A stretch of 64,000 bases of DNA from Thioalkalivibrio sp. ALJ3 (GCF_000377205.1 NZ_KB897907.1:1-64000), one strand, 5' to 3'. Positions 1 to 10,422 are shown, counted from the stretch's first letter. Made by a program: numbers and translations. Notes: generated by a model from the sequence alone, not told the origin.

Positions 1-138
1 GCTTGTGGGGTTGGTGCCCCCTGTTCCCCGATCCTGCGTTGCGCCGCTTGCGGGTAGAACCACTACCCGCTACACGACGCGCCTTGTCTCGGAAAACAGG
101 GGGCACCAACGCGGACGTGCGATTAAATCAGCGTCTCC
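1..138 (-). repeat. Dispersed MITE-like repeat, copy A (truncated by window edge)
   Basis: Read on the minus strand, this stretch matches the first half of the repeats at 24750 and 27558. It has the same inner inverted arms (a GGTGCCCCCTGTT block and its complement), the same GCGGGTAG/CTACCCGC hairpin and the same GGCGCAACGCAGGATCGGGG core. Its outer end is more diverged (GGGAGACGCTGATT against GGGAAACACTGATC) and abuts the stop codon of the NSS transporter gene. The other half lies outside the window. Confidence 0.8.
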
Positions 139-1530
139 CTAGGTCAAAGGCAAGTGGCTGCTGAACGTGGACAGTTGCCAGAACAGGGTCAGCAGGGCGA
201 TGGGCGCGACATAGCGCAGGATCAGACGCCAGATATGGAAGGCCGCTGTGGGCCGTCCCATTTCGTCGCGAGTGATCGCCACCGGGAGGATCCAGCCGGC
301 AAACACCGCGATCAGCAGGCCGCTGACCGGCAGCAGGATGTTGATGGCCGTGTGTTCCAGCAGGTGGTACAGCGTTGGCAGTTCGCGCCCCAGCACGACC
401 AGGTCGATCTGGGCCCAGCCGGCCCCCGTAAACGAGAATATGGTGATCAGACTGAAGCCCCAGATGGCCAGCGCGCTGCCCAGGGCGGCCTGCAGGTTGG
501 AGATACCGAAGTGGTCGTGCAATAGATGCACGAATACCTGGACGTTCGCGATCATGGTGCTGAAGGCCGCGAGGCTTAGCGTTGCGAAGAACAGCGTCGT
601 GAGCATGACGCCCGCCGGGATCGCGGACAGCGCCAGCGGCAGTGCCTCGAACATCAAGCCCGGCCCGGTGGCCGGATCCAGGCCATAGGCGAAGACGATC
701 GGGAAGATCGCCACACCGGCGATCAGCGCAATCACGGTGTCCGCAATCGCGACCCCGACGGCGGTGCCGGCGATGGAGGTTTGCCGGGGCAGGTAGGCAC
801 CGAACATCATCAGTACGCCGGCGGCGAGCGTCATGGTGAAGAATGCATGCCCGACCGCGATCAGCAGACTGTGACGGTCGAGGGCGGAGAAGTCCGGACG
901 GAACATGAAGTCCAGGGCCAATTGGACGTCCCCGACCCAGAGACCGCCGACCATGGCGGCCAGCAGCAGGACAAACAGCAGCGGCATGACCAGCGCTACA
1001 CCACGCTCCAGCCCGTTGCGCAGCCCCAGGGCCACAATCGCGAAGGTCGCCGCGATGCCGAAGGTGGTCCACAGCAACATGCCCGAAAGTGATGTCTGGA
1101 CGCTCTCGAAGACCGCGATGACCTCGGTTGCATCGATGCCCGTGAAGGCGCCGCCGGCGGCGCGTGGGACATAGGAGAAGACCCAGCCGGCGACCACTAC
1201 GTAGAACGTCATAATCACGAACAGGGCGATGATCCCGACCCAGCCGACCATCTGCCAGGCGTCGCGCACTCGCGCCTCGCGGGCGACCGCGAGCGCCGCG
1301 TATCCAGGGGAGCGGCGACCCCGCCGCCCGATCATGACCTCGGCCATCATGATCGGGATGCCGATCAGCGCGATCGTCAGCAGGTACACGGCCAGAAAGG
1401 CGGCGCCGCCGTTCTGGCCGAGGATGTAGGGAAACTTCCAGATGTTGCCGAGCCCGACCGCCGAGGCGGTGGCGGCCAGCACGAACGCATAGCCATGCGT
1501 CCAGCGCTGCCGGGTGGCGACGATGTCCAT
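139..1530 (-). CDS. Sodium-dependent transporter, NSS/SNF family
   Basis: A 463-aa integral membrane protein of the neurotransmitter:sodium symporter family, which moves amino acids or related solutes into the cell with Na+. The diagnostic TM1 stretch lies near residues 20-48 (AVGLGNIWKFPY followed by NGGAAF); in LeuT-type proteins this unwound helix forms the Na+ and substrate sites. Repeated hydrophobic segments fit the family's 11-12 helices, and the length is typical. The substrate cannot be read from sequence. It starts 21 bp after the phosphoglucomutase stop on the same strand, so the two may be co-transcribed. The stop codon abuts a dispersed repeat. Confidence 0.9.
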   Translation of the reverse strand: MDIVATRQRWTHGYAFVLAATASAVGLGNIWKFPYILGQNGGAAFLAVYLLTIALIGIPIMMAEVMIGRRGRRSPGYAALAVAREARVRDAWQMVGWVGIIALFVIMTFYVVVAGWVFSYVPRAAGGAFTGIDATEVIAVFESVQTSLSGMLLWTTFGIAATFAIVALGLRNGLERGVALVMPLLFVLLLAAMVGGLWVGDVQLALDFMFRPDFSALDRHSLLIAVGHAFFTMTLAAGVLMMFGAYLPRQTSIAGTAVGVAIADTVIALIAGVAIFPIVFAYGLDPATGPGLMFEALPLALSAIPAGVMLTTLFFATLSLAAFSTMIANVQVFVHLLHDHFGISNLQAALGSALAIWGFSLITIFSFTGAGWAQIDLVVLGRELPTLYHLLEHTAINILLPVSGLLIAVFAGWILPVAITRDEMGRPTAAFHIWRLILRYVAPIALLTLFWQLSTFSSHLPLT

Positions 1531-1551
1531 CAGCGGTGGACCGGGCGCGGG

Positions 1552-3189
1552 TCAGGTAATTACATCGGGTTTGTCGCGCCCGGCCAGGCCCGGGAGATCA
1601 CCCAGGCGCACGGCGGCCTCGATCAGCGGGCGCAGCAGCTCCTGCGGCTCGCGGTCCAGGTGCTCCGGGTGGGTCTCGTACTGCTCGATGTAGATGCGCA
1701 GGGTGGCCCCTTCGGTGCCAGTCCCGGAGAGGCGGAACACGATGCGGGCGCCGCCCTCGAACAGGACCCGCAGTCCCTGATGCTCGGTCACGCCACCATC
1801 CACCGGGTCGCGGTAGGCAAAGTCGTCCGTCTCCGCGACACGCATGCCGGCGAGCGACTGTCCCGGGAGGCTCGAGAGCTGTTCACCGATACGCGCCATC
1901 ACCTGTTCGGCACGGGCCGTATCCAGCGCTTCGTAGTCATGCCGGGTGTAGTAGTGGCGACCGTAGTCGCGCCAGTGGTCGCGCACGATCTCTTCCACCG
2001 ACTGGCGGCGGGCGGCCAGCAGATTCAGCCAGAACAGCACGGCCCACAGGCCATCCTTCTCGCGTACATGGTCGGAGCTGGTGCCAAAGCTCTCCTCCCC
2101 GCACAGGCGGATGCGGCCGTCGTCCAGCAGGTTGCCGAAGAATTTCCAGCCGGTGGGGGTCTCGAAGCAGGGGATGCCGAGCGCTTTGGCGACCACGTCC
2201 ACGGCCTGGCTGGTCGGCATGCTGCGCGCCACACCCTTCAGGCCGTCGGAGAACGCGGGTATCAGGTGGGCGTTGGCCGCCATGATGGCCAGGCTGTCGG
2301 AGGGCGTGACGAAGAAATGCGGGCCCAGGATCAGGTTGCGGTCGCCATCGCCATCGGAGGCCGCGCCAAAGTCCGGCGGGTTACGCCCGTACAGGGCCTC
2401 GCACAACTCGCGGGTGTGGGCCAGGTTCGGGTCCGGGTGGCGTCCCCCAAAATCGGCCAGCGGCTCCGCGCGCAGCAGGGTTTCGGCGGGGGCGCCCAGA
2501 CGGTTGATCAGGATCTCCTCGGCGTAGGGCCCCGTGACCGCATGCATCGCGTCGAAGCGCATACGAAAGAAGTCCGAGCGCAGGAGTTCGCCGATGCGCT
2601 CGAGGTCGAACAGCGTCGCCATGTGGTCGGCATAGGCGCCCACGGGGTCGATGATCTCGACCGACATCTCCCCGAGATGGGTGCTGTGCAGGTGGTCGAT
2701 GTCGACATGTGGCGTGCCGCTGGCGATGCGGTAATGGGTGAGCGACTTGCTGTGCTCGTAGATGGCATCGGTGACGCCGGGCGGCGCGGGCCCGCCATTG
2801 GCCGTGTTCAGCTTGACGCCGAAGTCTCCCTCCGGCCCTCCGGCGTTATGGGAGGCCGAGAGGATGATGGCGCCGGTGGCGCCGCGCGAGCGGATCAGGT
2901 GGCTGGCGGCCGGGGTCGACAGCAGTCCGGCGTGGCCGACCGCGACCTTCTTGACGCCGTTGGCCGCAGCCATGCGCAGGATGGTCTGGATCGCCTCGCG
3001 ATTATGGAAGCGGCCATCCCCGCCCAGGATCAGTTCTCCTTCGCACAGGCTGGGGTGCGCCTCGAAAATGCTCTGGACAAAATTCTCCAGGTAGTGCGGT
3101 TGTCGAAACTGCCGTACCCGCTTGCGCAGGCCCGAGGTGCCGGGCCTTTGATCGGTAAACGGCCGGGTCGTGACGACACTGATATCCAT
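1552..3189 (-). CDS. pgm: Phosphoglucomutase (alpha-D-glucose phosphate-specific)
   Basis: Interconverts glucose-1-phosphate and glucose-6-phosphate in the cytoplasm, linking glycogen and sugar-nucleotide synthesis to glycolysis. The protein is 545 aa, close to E. coli Pgm. The N-terminus has the FTDQRPGTSGLRK family signature, the phosphoserine loop SASHN with catalytic Ser113, and the metal-binding loop DGDGDR at residues 279-284. The frame is open about 90 codons further upstream, but that stretch does not resemble the family. The ATG at 3189, right before the conserved N-terminus, is therefore preferred. It is followed on the same strand by the NSS transporter. Confidence 0.95.
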   Translation of the reverse strand: MDISVVTTRPFTDQRPGTSGLRKRVRQFRQPHYLENFVQSIFEAHPSLCEGELILGGDGRFHNREAIQTILRMAAANGVKKVAVGHAGLLSTPAASHLIRSRGATGAIILSASHNAGGPEGDFGVKLNTANGGPAPPGVTDAIYEHSKSLTHYRIASGTPHVDIDHLHSTHLGEMSVEIIDPVGAYADHMATLFDLERIGELLRSDFFRMRFDAMHAVTGPYAEEILINRLGAPAETLLRAEPLADFGGRHPDPNLAHTRELCEALYGRNPPDFGAASDGDGDRNLILGPHFFVTPSDSLAIMAANAHLIPAFSDGLKGVARSMPTSQAVDVVAKALGIPCFETPTGWKFFGNLLDDGRIRLCGEESFGTSSDHVREKDGLWAVLFWLNLLAARRQSVEEIVRDHWRDYGRHYYTRHDYEALDTARAEQVMARIGEQLSSLPGQSLAGMRVAETDDFAYRDPVDGGVTEHQGLRVLFEGGARIVFRLSGTGTEGATLRIYIEQYETHPEHLDREPQELLRPLIEAAVRLGDLPGLAGRDKPDVIT

Positions 3190-3439
3190 GAAGTCGTGAG
3201 TCCTTGTTGGTTGCACGCCGGTGGTTCCCATCTGACTTGACGGTACCAAAAAGGGCCAGGGGTGTCCCGTGCCGGACGGGCGGTTTGGGTATGGTTTTCG
3301 GCAGCCGCTGGCCGCCGGCCAACTCGGGCTGGATGGCGTTGGCCAGTGACAAAGCGGAAGGTGGATCGTGGGAAACCGGGCACTCTTTCGTGCGGATTCA
3401 TTGGCCAGTGTTTGTTCGGGGGCTGTTAGACTGCGCGGC

Positions 3440-3922
3440 ATGTTGCTGGATACCCGCACCCCTGCCCATCTCGAGCCGCGCCCTGTGACCTTCGCGGCGC
3501 TGATGGAGATGTACGAGGAGAACTACCTGTCCGTGCGGCGCCTGTGCCCGGAGCTGCACCGCCAGCCGGTACGCTCGGTCTCGCGAGTCGAGGGGGCGCT
3601 GGATCTGCACATGGAGGTACTAGAACGCACGCGGTATACGACCACGCTGCGACTGACCTATGCGTTTGCCGGGCGTGACGAACCGCGCCTGCAACCGGAT
3701 GCCCGGGTGCGCCTGTTCCACGATGCGCGGCAGGCCGAAGTGCTGGGGCGTCACTGCCGGCGCAGTGGCGAGGACCTGGTGATCGACACGATCGCGGGGC
3801 ACCCGGGGTTGGGCTGCCGCTGGCGGCACAACCGGTTTCTGTTCAAGTGGCTGCGCTACTGCCTGCGCCAGGGCCACCGCTTTCACCCCGACGCCACGGC
3901 TGCTCCGCTGGCGACGGACTAG
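3440..3922 (+). CDS. DUF1249 family protein (YqiB-like)
   Basis: A 160-aa soluble protein resembling E. coli YqiB (DUF1249), found across gammaproteobacteria and without an established function. The conserved region begins near MYEENYLSVRRLCP and ends with a basic C-terminus (RFLFKWLRYCLRQGHRF). The frame is open for 24 codons upstream, but that part is not family-like, so the ATG at 3440 was chosen. It is transcribed away from pgm and converges on fabA. In enterobacteria yqiB is often near nudF and cpdA, which are not here. Confidence 0.75.
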   Translation: MLLDTRTPAHLEPRPVTFAALMEMYEENYLSVRRLCPELHRQPVRSVSRVEGALDLHMEVLERTRYTTTLRLTYAFAGRDEPRLQPDARVRLFHDARQAEVLGRHCRRSGEDLVIDTIAGHPGLGCRWRHNRFLFKWLRYCLRQGHRFHPDATAAPLATD

Positions 3923-3952
3923 CTTCCTGCCGGAGCAGGCTCGCCGTTCAGG

Positions 3953-4465
3953 TCAGAAATTCTCGGTGGAGGTGAACAGGCCCACGCGCAGGTCATGTGC
4001 CTCGTAGATCGGCCGGCCGTCGACCTCGACGATGCCGTCGCCAATACCGAGCACCAGCTTGCGCGAGATCACCCGCTTCATGTCGATGCGATAGGTGACT
4101 TTCTTCGCGGTGGGCAGGACCTGACCGGTGAACTTTACCTCGCCCACACCGAGTGCGCGGCCGCGGCCGGGGTTGCCCAGCCAGGCGAGGTAAAAGCCGA
4201 CCAGCTGCCACATCGCGTCGAGTCCCAGGCAGCCGGGCATCACGGGATCGCCGGGGAAGTGGCAGGCGAAGAACCACAGGTCCGGGTCGATATCCAGCTC
4301 GGCGATCATCTGGCCCTTGCCATGCTCGCCGCCGTCGCTGTTGATCTCCAGGATGCGATCCATCATCAGCATGTTGGGGACCGGCAACTGGGCGTTGCCC
4401 GGGCCAAACATGTTGCCGTAGCCGCAGGCCAGGAGTTCGTCGCGATCGTACTGATTCTTCTGCAT
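3953..4465 (-). CDS. fabA: 3-hydroxyacyl-[ACP] dehydratase/isomerase FabA
   Basis: Dehydrates beta-hydroxyacyl-ACP and isomerises trans-2- to cis-3-decenoyl-ACP, the entry to unsaturated fatty acid synthesis in gammaproteobacteria. The 170-aa product has the hot-dog active site [20 protein letters not shown], with catalytic His69 and Asp83, plus the conserved [11 protein letters not shown] strand. Length matches E. coli FabA (172 aa). An in-frame ATG 19 codons upstream would add a non-homologous leader, so [12 protein letters not shown] is taken as the start. The usual partner fabB is not adjacent. Confidence 0.96.
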   Translation of the reverse strand: MQKNQYDRDELLACGYGNMFGPGNAQLPVPNMLMMDRILEINSDGGEHGKGQMIAELDIDPDLWFFACHFPGDPVMPGCLGLDAMWQLVGFYLAWLGNPGRGRALGVGEVKFTGQVLPTAKKVTYRIDMKRVISRKLVLGIGDGIVEVDGRPIYEAHDLRVGLFTSTENF

Positions 4466-4571
4466 GGGGGCGCCGCTCGGGGAAAAGCCCGGTATTGGAC
4501 CGAAACCCGCGCGCAAAAGCAATTCCGCCGGTCACCGACGTGGCGCGTTCGCGGCCGCTCAGCCGCGGACG

Positions 4572-4886
4572 TCAGGCATCGCTGGGGTAGCGCAACAGCT
4601 CGGCCAGCGTGTAGAAGCGCGACCCGCGCAGGTAGCCCGCCTGGATGTCGGCCACCAGCGCGCCGGGGCGGCCTTCGGCGTCCCGCTCGGCGATCCAGCC
4701 CGCGGGCAGGGTGTCGAGAATATGAGTACAGGCCAGGCGGCCGTCTTCCAGATGGCTGGCATGCACCTCGCCGGTACCGCGATGGCGAAAGGCGGGCAAC
4801 CAGCCAGCAGTGAAACCGGCGTCCAGCCAGCCGGGTTGTCCCATGCGTTCGGGAGCGGCGACGGGAAGTAGGTCGGTCTGCAGCAT
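4572..4886 (-). CDS. Hypothetical protein (104 aa)
   Basis: No family recognised. The product is small, soluble and rich in Leu, Ala and Gly (GWLDAGFTAGWLPAFRHRG, ending LAELLRYPSDA), without a signal peptide or membrane segment. Support for coding is moderate: the ATG is preceded on the minus strand by a GGAG motif at about 8 bp, and codon use resembles its neighbours. It lies upstream of fabA on the same strand with a gap of about 106 bp. Confidence 0.55.
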   Translation of the reverse strand: MLQTDLLPVAAPERMGQPGWLDAGFTAGWLPAFRHRGTGEVHASHLEDGRLACTHILDTLPAGWIAERDAEGRPGALVADIQAGYLRGSRFYTLAELLRYPSDA

Positions 4887-4945
4887 CTGAAGTTCTCCGG
4901 GGATTTACCCTGCTATCGGCGTGCCCACCGCAAACTTGAGTGGCA

Positions 4946-5133
4946 GGGAAGCGCTGCTTGATGTGCACACCCGCGTTTGGGCGGCTTTCGTGTGCGAACA
5001 AGGCGCGGTGACCGCCATGCAGGGATTCTGCACAAGGGAGCCGCAATGCTCTTCCCGCGCCCATTGCACGACGCGCCTTGGCTTGGAAAACCTGGGTACC
5101 AGCGCGAGCGTGTTCATTCATCAGCGTTTCCCC
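4946..5133 (-). repeat. Dispersed MITE-like repeat, copy B
   Basis: A 188-bp element bounded by imperfect inverted ends (GGGAAGCGCTGCTTGATGTG at one side, CATCAGCGTTTCCCC at the other). On the minus strand it shares long blocks with the copies at 24750 and 27558, including CGGCTCCCTTGTGCAGAAT and GTCACCGCGCCTTGTTCGCA. It lacks the internal GGGTAG hairpin module present in the other copies. The rest of the 387-bp gap between the genes at 4886 and 5274 shows no convincing gene. Confidence 0.85.
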
Positions 5134-5273
5134 ACGGTCCTCGCGCGTCGAACGGCGGGATCGGCCATAATCCGGCGGGGAGAGGATCGGCGACGGGTGA
5201 ATGGCCGTTGCCAACCGTGCAGGGGTGGGGCTCGGTACATCCGGGGCACAGACAGAACCGATGAGGGGGTGGC

Positions 5274-6662
5274 GTGGCTATCACGATCCTGATTGTGACT
5301 CTGGCGATCATCGTCGCCATCGTGCTGCTGGACTGGGCGCGGAATCCGGTACGCGCTGTACTGTTCGCGGTTACCGGCGGACTGGTGCGCGTGATGTGTG
5401 CCCTGCGGCGACACCTCGTTCATCTGCGGGACGCCGTAACGGGCTGGCATCGCCGCTATCTGGCGCGTCTGGAGGCTGATCGCATTCACGGGGCAGTGGA
5501 GGCCCTGGAGCGTCGTTATGGCCATCTGGTGGGGCATGACCTGGCGCAGATGCCGCAGCTTCGCCAGGAGGCGACCGATACCTTGCGTGCCCTTCGCGAG
5601 GCCTACGAGCGGGACGAGACCCGTCTGCTCGATGAACCCGCCTGGGTGAGCCGTCTCGAGGCTCTGGCGAGCACGCCCGTCAGCGATACGCCCCAGAGCC
5701 AGCGGCTGGCCCAGGATATCCAGGAGACGATCCTGCGTATCGCGCGACTGGGCATGGAAGAACACCGACAATTGTCGCAGGGCATGCTGGCCGCCCGGCG
5801 GCGGCTCGAGACTCCGGTGGATCAACTAGTCGATCGCCTGGAGGGCCTGCAACGGCGTTTGGGTGACTTGCTCCGCCAGGGCGACCGTCTGGACCGCGCC
5901 TTGACACGTTGCGAGCAGACCGAACCCTCGGTTCGGCATCAACTGCCGTCGTATGTCCAGGCACTGAGCCAGGGGCTCCTGGGGGTGGTGGGACTGGTGC
6001 TGACAGTTCTGGCGGTCACTGTGTACCACCAGCTTTTCGGGCCGCCGTTCGCCGGGCAGTTCCCGGGGGCGGACGACGGTGGGCCCGGGACGCTGTCGGA
6101 TCGAATTATCGCGCTGCTGCTGGGGATCGCGCTGGTGAGCGGGTGGTTGCTGGCCGAGAGTCGCGGGGCAATCCGGCTGTTGCCGCAGGCGGTGATGGAA
6201 CGCGACAACTGGGCCCGCCTGGGGCTGGTGGTCACGGCATTGATGGTGCTCGCCGCCGTGGTGGTGCTGTCGGGCCTGGCCGGTTATCACCTGGAGTGGG
6301 TCCGCTACCGAAACGAGCTGTTGGAGACCCTGATGGCCGGGGAAGTGGCGCCTCCACCCACGTTGTACTGGACCGAACAGATGGTCGGTGCGGCCATCGG
6401 GTTGGTGGTGCCGCTGGTGGTGGCGCTGACGCCGTTGTGGCTGGTATCCCTTTTGCAGGCGATACGGGTACTGATCGGGGGCGTGCTGGGCATCTTGCTC
6501 GCGCTGCTGACCGGGGTGCTGCACCTGCTTGCCGTGGTCGCGCTGCAGTTGCGGCGCCTGTTGCCTGCGCTGTTCGAACTGGTGACCTTTCCGGCACGCA
6601 CGGTGCGCGAACGGCTCACGGGGCGGTCGATGCCGGCCCGGGATACGGAGGCCGGAATGTGA
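5274..6662 (+). CDS. Unknown multi-pass membrane protein with coiled coil (462 aa)
   Basis: Not recognised. There is a membrane segment at residues 2-20, a long Arg/Glu/Leu-rich probably coiled-coil region at about 55-215, and then five hydrophobic segments near 231-251, 277-296, 314-336, 370-395 and 399-425. The C-terminus is basic. The layout recalls mechanosensitive-channel-like or envelope scaffolding proteins, but no signature motif is visible. GTG at 5274 is the start, preceded by GAGGGGG. It is followed after 124 bp by the SH3-domain protein gene on the same strand. Confidence 0.7.
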   Translation: MAITILIVTLAIIVAIVLLDWARNPVRAVLFAVTGGLVRVMCALRRHLVHLRDAVTGWHRRYLARLEADRIHGAVEALERRYGHLVGHDLAQMPQLRQEATDTLRALREAYERDETRLLDEPAWVSRLEALASTPVSDTPQSQRLAQDIQETILRIARLGMEEHRQLSQGMLAARRRLETPVDQLVDRLEGLQRRLGDLLRQGDRLDRALTRCEQTEPSVRHQLPSYVQALSQGLLGVVGLVLTVLAVTVYHQLFGPPFAGQFPGADDGGPGTLSDRIIALLLGIALVSGWLLAESRGAIRLLPQAVMERDNWARLGLVVTALMVLAAVVVLSGLAGYHLEWVRYRNELLETLMAGEVAPPPTLYWTEQMVGAAIGLVVPLVVALTPLWLVSLLQAIRVLIGGVLGILLALLTGVLHLLAVVALQLRRLLPALFELVTFPARTVRERLTGRSMPARDTEAGM

Positions 6663-6786
6663 TCCGGATCACCCCGCAGGCGGTGCGTTCCCGCGAGCCG
6701 CGAATGCCACTGTAGAATGCGCCCCCCGGCCATGATGGCGACGCTCACTCAATGGCCGGATCGGGCAACCAGGTGAGAGGCAGGAA

Positions 6787-7482
6787 ATGGGCATGCAGAT
6801 GCAGCGGGTGATGCGCGGGCTGATGGTATCCGGGATTCTGATTCTGGGTGGCTTGACCGCGACGGCGGTGATGGCCGAGACCACGCGTTTCGTCAGCGAC
6901 GAACTGGAAGTCGGGGTGCGCAATGGCACCGGACCGAACAGCCGAATTATCAGTTCTGTGCGTTCGGGGCAGGAGGTCACGGTGCTCGAGGAGAGCGGCG
7001 ATGGCCATACCCGTATTCGCCTGCCCAGCGGTACCGAGGCGTGGATCCTGACGCGCTATCTGCAGGACGAGCCGCATTCCCGTGAGCGTCTGGAAGAGGT
7101 CGAGGCCGAGCTGGCCGAGATCCGCTCGGGCGCGGACGACCAGGAGGGACGCATCGCCGAGCTCCTGGATATCCGCAACGAACTCGAGTCCGAGCGTGAC
7201 GGACTGGAGGTGCAGGTTGCGGATATGGAATCGGAGCTGGAGGAGTTGCGCGAGGTGGCGGCGCGGCCGCAGGAGATCCAGCGAGAGAATCGTCGACTGG
7301 AGGGCGAACTGGTCGAGGCCCGTGATTCCGCGGACGAGTACCGTCGCCAGGTCGAGGTGATGCAGGCCGACAGCCAGCGGCGCTGGTTCATGACCGGTGC
7401 GGCCGTGACCGTCGGCAGCCTGATTCTCGGCATCATCCTGACGCGCATCCCGCTGCGCCGCCGCCGAAGCGACTGGTACTGA
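6787..7482 (+). CDS. TIGR04211-type SH3 domain protein (YgiM-like)
   Basis: A 231-aa envelope protein. It has a signal peptide or N-terminal anchor (residues 1-30, cut plausible at AVMA-ET) and a bacterial SH3 domain at about 32-95 (VRNGTGPNSRIISSVRSGQEV then GTEAWILTRYL). An acidic coiled coil follows at 97-200, then a C-terminal membrane helix at 205-225 with an RRRR tail. This order is that of E. coli YgiM, whose function is not firmly established; SH3b domains usually bind cell-wall or peptide ligands. The start was chosen for the signal peptide. Confidence 0.82.
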   Translation: MGMQMQRVMRGLMVSGILILGGLTATAVMAETTRFVSDELEVGVRNGTGPNSRIISSVRSGQEVTVLEESGDGHTRIRLPSGTEAWILTRYLQDEPHSRERLEEVEAELAEIRSGADDQEGRIAELLDIRNELESERDGLEVQVADMESELEELREVAARPQEIQRENRRLEGELVEARDSADEYRRQVEVMQADSQRRWFMTGAAVTVGSLILGIILTRIPLRRRRSDWY

Positions 7483-7699
7483 TCCCGCGGTCACCCCAAC
7501 TCTGCCGCGAGCAGGCGCTGAAACGTGTCCCGATTCGCGTTTCTTGCGTGGCGGCGGTTGAGCCATTAGGCTTTCGCAGCTGTTTTGAAGCCGTCGCCGG
7601 TGGTCCTTGGTGACGGACGCAACTCCAGTAGCGTGATTCCCGGCAGATCGGTCGGTGTCACGCGGATAACGCCCGACGCAAAAGGACTCAGCTGGCCGG

Positions 7700-10000
7700 A
7701 TGCTCTACGCAATTCTGTCAACATTTCTGGTGGCCGCGATTGCGCCCGCGGTCCATCGCGTCACCGGTCGCGCCAGCGGCTGGGTGCTGGGGCTCCTCCC
7801 GGCGGCGCTGTTCGTCTATTTCCTGAGTTTCCTGCCCGCGGTTTCGAGCGGGGAGTCCATCGTACTCAGCTGGCCCTGGCTGCCGGGCCTGGATATCCAC
7901 CTGTCGTTCCTGGTGGATGGCCTGTCACTGCTGTTCGCGCTGCTGATCTCGGGCATCGGGTTCTTCATCGTCACCTATGCCGGGCGCTATCTCGAGGGCC
8001 ACCGAGACCTCGGGCGGTTCTACGTAATCATCCTCGCCTTCATGGGCTCCATGCTGGGGCTGGTCTTGGCGGACAACCTGATCGCGATGTTCGTGTTCTG
8101 GGAGCTGACCAGCATCACGTCCTATCTGCTGATCGGCTATAACCACGAGAACGCGGACGCCCGCAAGTACGCATTGCAGGGCCTGATTGTGACCGTTGGT
8201 GGTGGCCTGGCTCTGCTTGCAGGGATTGTCATGCTGGCGATGGCCGGCGGCTCGTACGAACTCTCCGAGATCCTGGCCAATGGCGATGTCGTCCGCGAGC
8301 ACTCGCTGTACCTGCCATTACTGATCCTGATACTGATCGGGGCCTTTACCAAGTCGGCACAGGTCCCGTTCCACTTCTGGCTGCCGCGCGCGATGGCCGC
8401 GCCGACGCCGGTCTCCGCGTACCTGCACTCGGCCACCATGGTGAAAGCCGGGGTCTACCTGCTGGCGCGCCTGAACCCGTCGCTGGGCGGCACCGAGATC
8501 TGGTTCACCACGCTGGCACTGTTCGGTGCGATCACGATGTTCACCGGCGTCTTTCTGGCCTTCCGCAGTACTGGGGTGAAGCAGGTTCTGGCCTATTCCA
8601 CCGTGATGGCACTGGGCACACTGACCATGCTGATCGGTATCGGCACCGAGACCGCGCTGATGGCCGCGATGGCCTTCCTGTTGGCGCATTCGTTGTACAA
8701 GGGAGCCCTGTTCATGGTCGCCGGCATCCTCGACCACGAGGCCGGGGCCAAGGACTTCCTGCAGACGGGCGGGCTGCGCACCGCATTACCCGTTACCGCA
8801 GCCTTTGCGATCCTCGCCGCGCTCTCGCTGGGTGGGGTGATCCCGCTGTTCGGCTTCGTAGCCAAGGAGCTGATGCTGGAGTCGGTGCTCGAGGCGCCGG
8901 GTCTGGTGGGCATCCTGACGCTGCTGGCGGTGCTGACTGCAATCCTCGGCGTGGCGGTGGCCGCGATCGTCGGTATTCGGCCGTGGTTCGGGGCTCGGGT
9001 GGAAACACCCAAGACCCCGCACCACGAGGCGCCACCGGCGATGCTGGCCGGCCCGGTCGTGCTGGCGAGCCTGGGCCTGATCTTCGGTCTCGGGCCGGGG
9101 CTGGCGGACGAAGGGCTGGTCAACGCCGCGGCGGCGAGCGTGCAGGGCGCGCCGGTGGATGGCTACCTGGCGCTGTGGCACGGCATCAACTGGCCGCTGG
9201 CGATCTCCGCGTTCAGTCTGATCGCGGGTGGTCTGCTCTACTGGCGCTGGGAGCAGGCGCGCCGGGCCCTGGCCTGGGTGGACCAAGCGGCCGAGTACGG
9301 CCCCGAGAAGGGCTACTTCAAGATGATGGATGGCCTGGTCTGGCTCTCCGAATGGCAGACCCGCGTGCTGCAGAACGGCTATCTGCGCTACTACGTGATC
9401 GTGATCGTCGTGATGACCGCGGGCCTGGTCGGGGTGACTGCACAGCTGTTTGACGTGAGTGTTGGCACGGTGCACTTCGAGCGTCTGCGGATCCACGAAA
9501 TGGCGATCATCGCGGTCCTTGCAGCCTCGATGCTGTTTGCGGTCACCACGCGCTCGCGTCTGGGCGCGGTGGCGGCACTGGGGTCGCTGGGCTTTACGGT
9601 TGCCCTGGTGTACGTGCTGTACAGCGCGGCCGACGTGGGGATTACCCAGGTGCTGGTGGAGACCCTGACGGTGATCCTGTTGGTGCTGGTGCTGTTCCGC
9701 CTGCCGGGGTTCCTGAGCCTGTCGTCCAGCGCGCTGCGGCTGCGTGATGCCGGGATCGCGCTGATCACCGGCGGCATGATCACTCTGCTGATGCTGAGTA
9801 CGCTCGATGCGCGCCTGTTCGATTCCATCGCGCAGTACTTCATTGAGGAGTCGGAACCCTCTGGGTACGGCCGCAACATCGTGAATGTGGTGCTCGTGGA
9901 CTTCCGGGCCCTGGATACGCTGGGCGAGATCTTCGTGCTGGCTCTGGCGGCGATCGGGGTGTACGCGATGATCCGCTTCCGTGCGGAGGACCGCCGATGA
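7700..10000 (+). CDS. mrpA: Mrp-type Na+/H+ antiporter subunit A
   Basis: The largest subunit of the seven-protein Mrp antiporter, which exports Na+ in exchange for protons and supports pH and salt homeostasis. The 766-aa polytopic protein is homologous to NuoL. The key TM5 glutamate is visible as Glu135 in [17 protein letters not shown], and the TM7 lysine as Lys218 in [14 protein letters not shown]. After about residue 540 a MrpB-N/DUF4040-like C-terminal extension follows, as expected for MrpA. It overlaps mrpB by 4 bp. A 217-bp gap upstream probably carries the operon promoter, which is not resolved. Confidence 0.93.
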   Translation: MLYAILSTFLVAAIAPAVHRVTGRASGWVLGLLPAALFVYFLSFLPAVSSGESIVLSWPWLPGLDIHLSFLVDGLSLLFALLISGIGFFIVTYAGRYLEGHRDLGRFYVIILAFMGSMLGLVLADNLIAMFVFWELTSITSYLLIGYNHENADARKYALQGLIVTVGGGLALLAGIVMLAMAGGSYELSEILANGDVVREHSLYLPLLILILIGAFTKSAQVPFHFWLPRAMAAPTPVSAYLHSATMVKAGVYLLARLNPSLGGTEIWFTTLALFGAITMFTGVFLAFRSTGVKQVLAYSTVMALGTLTMLIGIGTETALMAAMAFLLAHSLYKGALFMVAGILDHEAGAKDFLQTGGLRTALPVTAAFAILAALSLGGVIPLFGFVAKELMLESVLEAPGLVGILTLLAVLTAILGVAVAAIVGIRPWFGARVETPKTPHHEAPPAMLAGPVVLASLGLIFGLGPGLADEGLVNAAAASVQGAPVDGYLALWHGINWPLAISAFSLIAGGLLYWRWEQARRALAWVDQAAEYGPEKGYFKMMDGLVWLSEWQTRVLQNGYLRYYVIVIVVMTAGLVGVTAQLFDVSVGTVHFERLRIHEMAIIAVLAASMLFAVTTRSRLGAVAALGSLGFTVALVYVLYSAADVGITQVLVETLTVILLVLVLFRLPGFLSLSSSALRLRDAGIALITGGMITLLMLSTLDARLFDSIAQYFIEESEPSGYGRNIVNVVLVDFRALDTLGEIFVLALAAIGVYAMIRFRAEDRR

Positions 10001-10422
10001 ATATGCATTCGTTGATCCTGCGTACGGCCGGGCACTTCCTGCTGCCGCTTCTGCTGCTGTTCTCCGTGTTCCTGCTGCTACGCGGGCACGACGAGCCGGG
10101 TGGCGGCTTTATCGGTGGTCTGGTCGCGGCCGCGGCGATCGTGCTGTACCTGTTTTCGATGGATATCCGTTCCGCGCGCAAGGTGCTGCGCGTGGACCCG
10201 CGGGACCTGCTGGGGGCCGGTATGGTGCTGGCGGTCGTCAGCGCGTTGCCCGCAGCCTTCCTCGGACAGGCGTTCTTCACCGCCCAGTGGTGGGAATTCA
10301 CGGCCCCGGTCTTCGGCGAGATCAAGCTCTCCACCGTGCTGGTCTTCGATATCGGCGTCTATCTCGTCGTGATCGGGTCGGTGCTGACGATCATGCTCAA
10401 TCTGGCGGAGGCGGAAGACTGA
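9997..10422 (+). CDS. mrpB: Mrp antiporter subunit B
   Basis: A 141-aa membrane protein of the MnhB/MrpB family. Conserved [21 protein letters not shown] follows TM1, with further helices to residue 135. The ATGA overlap with mrpA and TGATG overlap with mrpC indicate translational coupling in the canonical A-B-C-D-E-F-G order. It is part of the membrane arm of the Mrp complex; on its own the subunit has no known transport activity. Confidence 0.93.
   Translation: MNMHSLILRTAGHFLLPLLLLFSVFLLLRGHDEPGGGFIGGLVAAAAIVLYLFSMDIRSARKVLRVDPRDLLGAGMVLAVVSALPAAFLGQAFFTAQWWEFTAPVFGEIKLSTVLVFDIGVYLVVIGSVLTIMLNLAEAED

Noticed and set aside
1495..3240. Long open frame antisense to phosphoglucomutase
   Set aside because: It mirrors the codon structure of pgm in GC-rich DNA and shows no family features; the pgm strand has catalytic motifs in order.
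4466..4571. FabR or FadR operator upstream of fabA
   Set aside because: No convincing palindrome of either type is present.
7507..7532. Weak palindrome downstream of the SH3 protein gene resembling the repeat ends
   Set aside because: Several mismatches; indistinguishable from chance.
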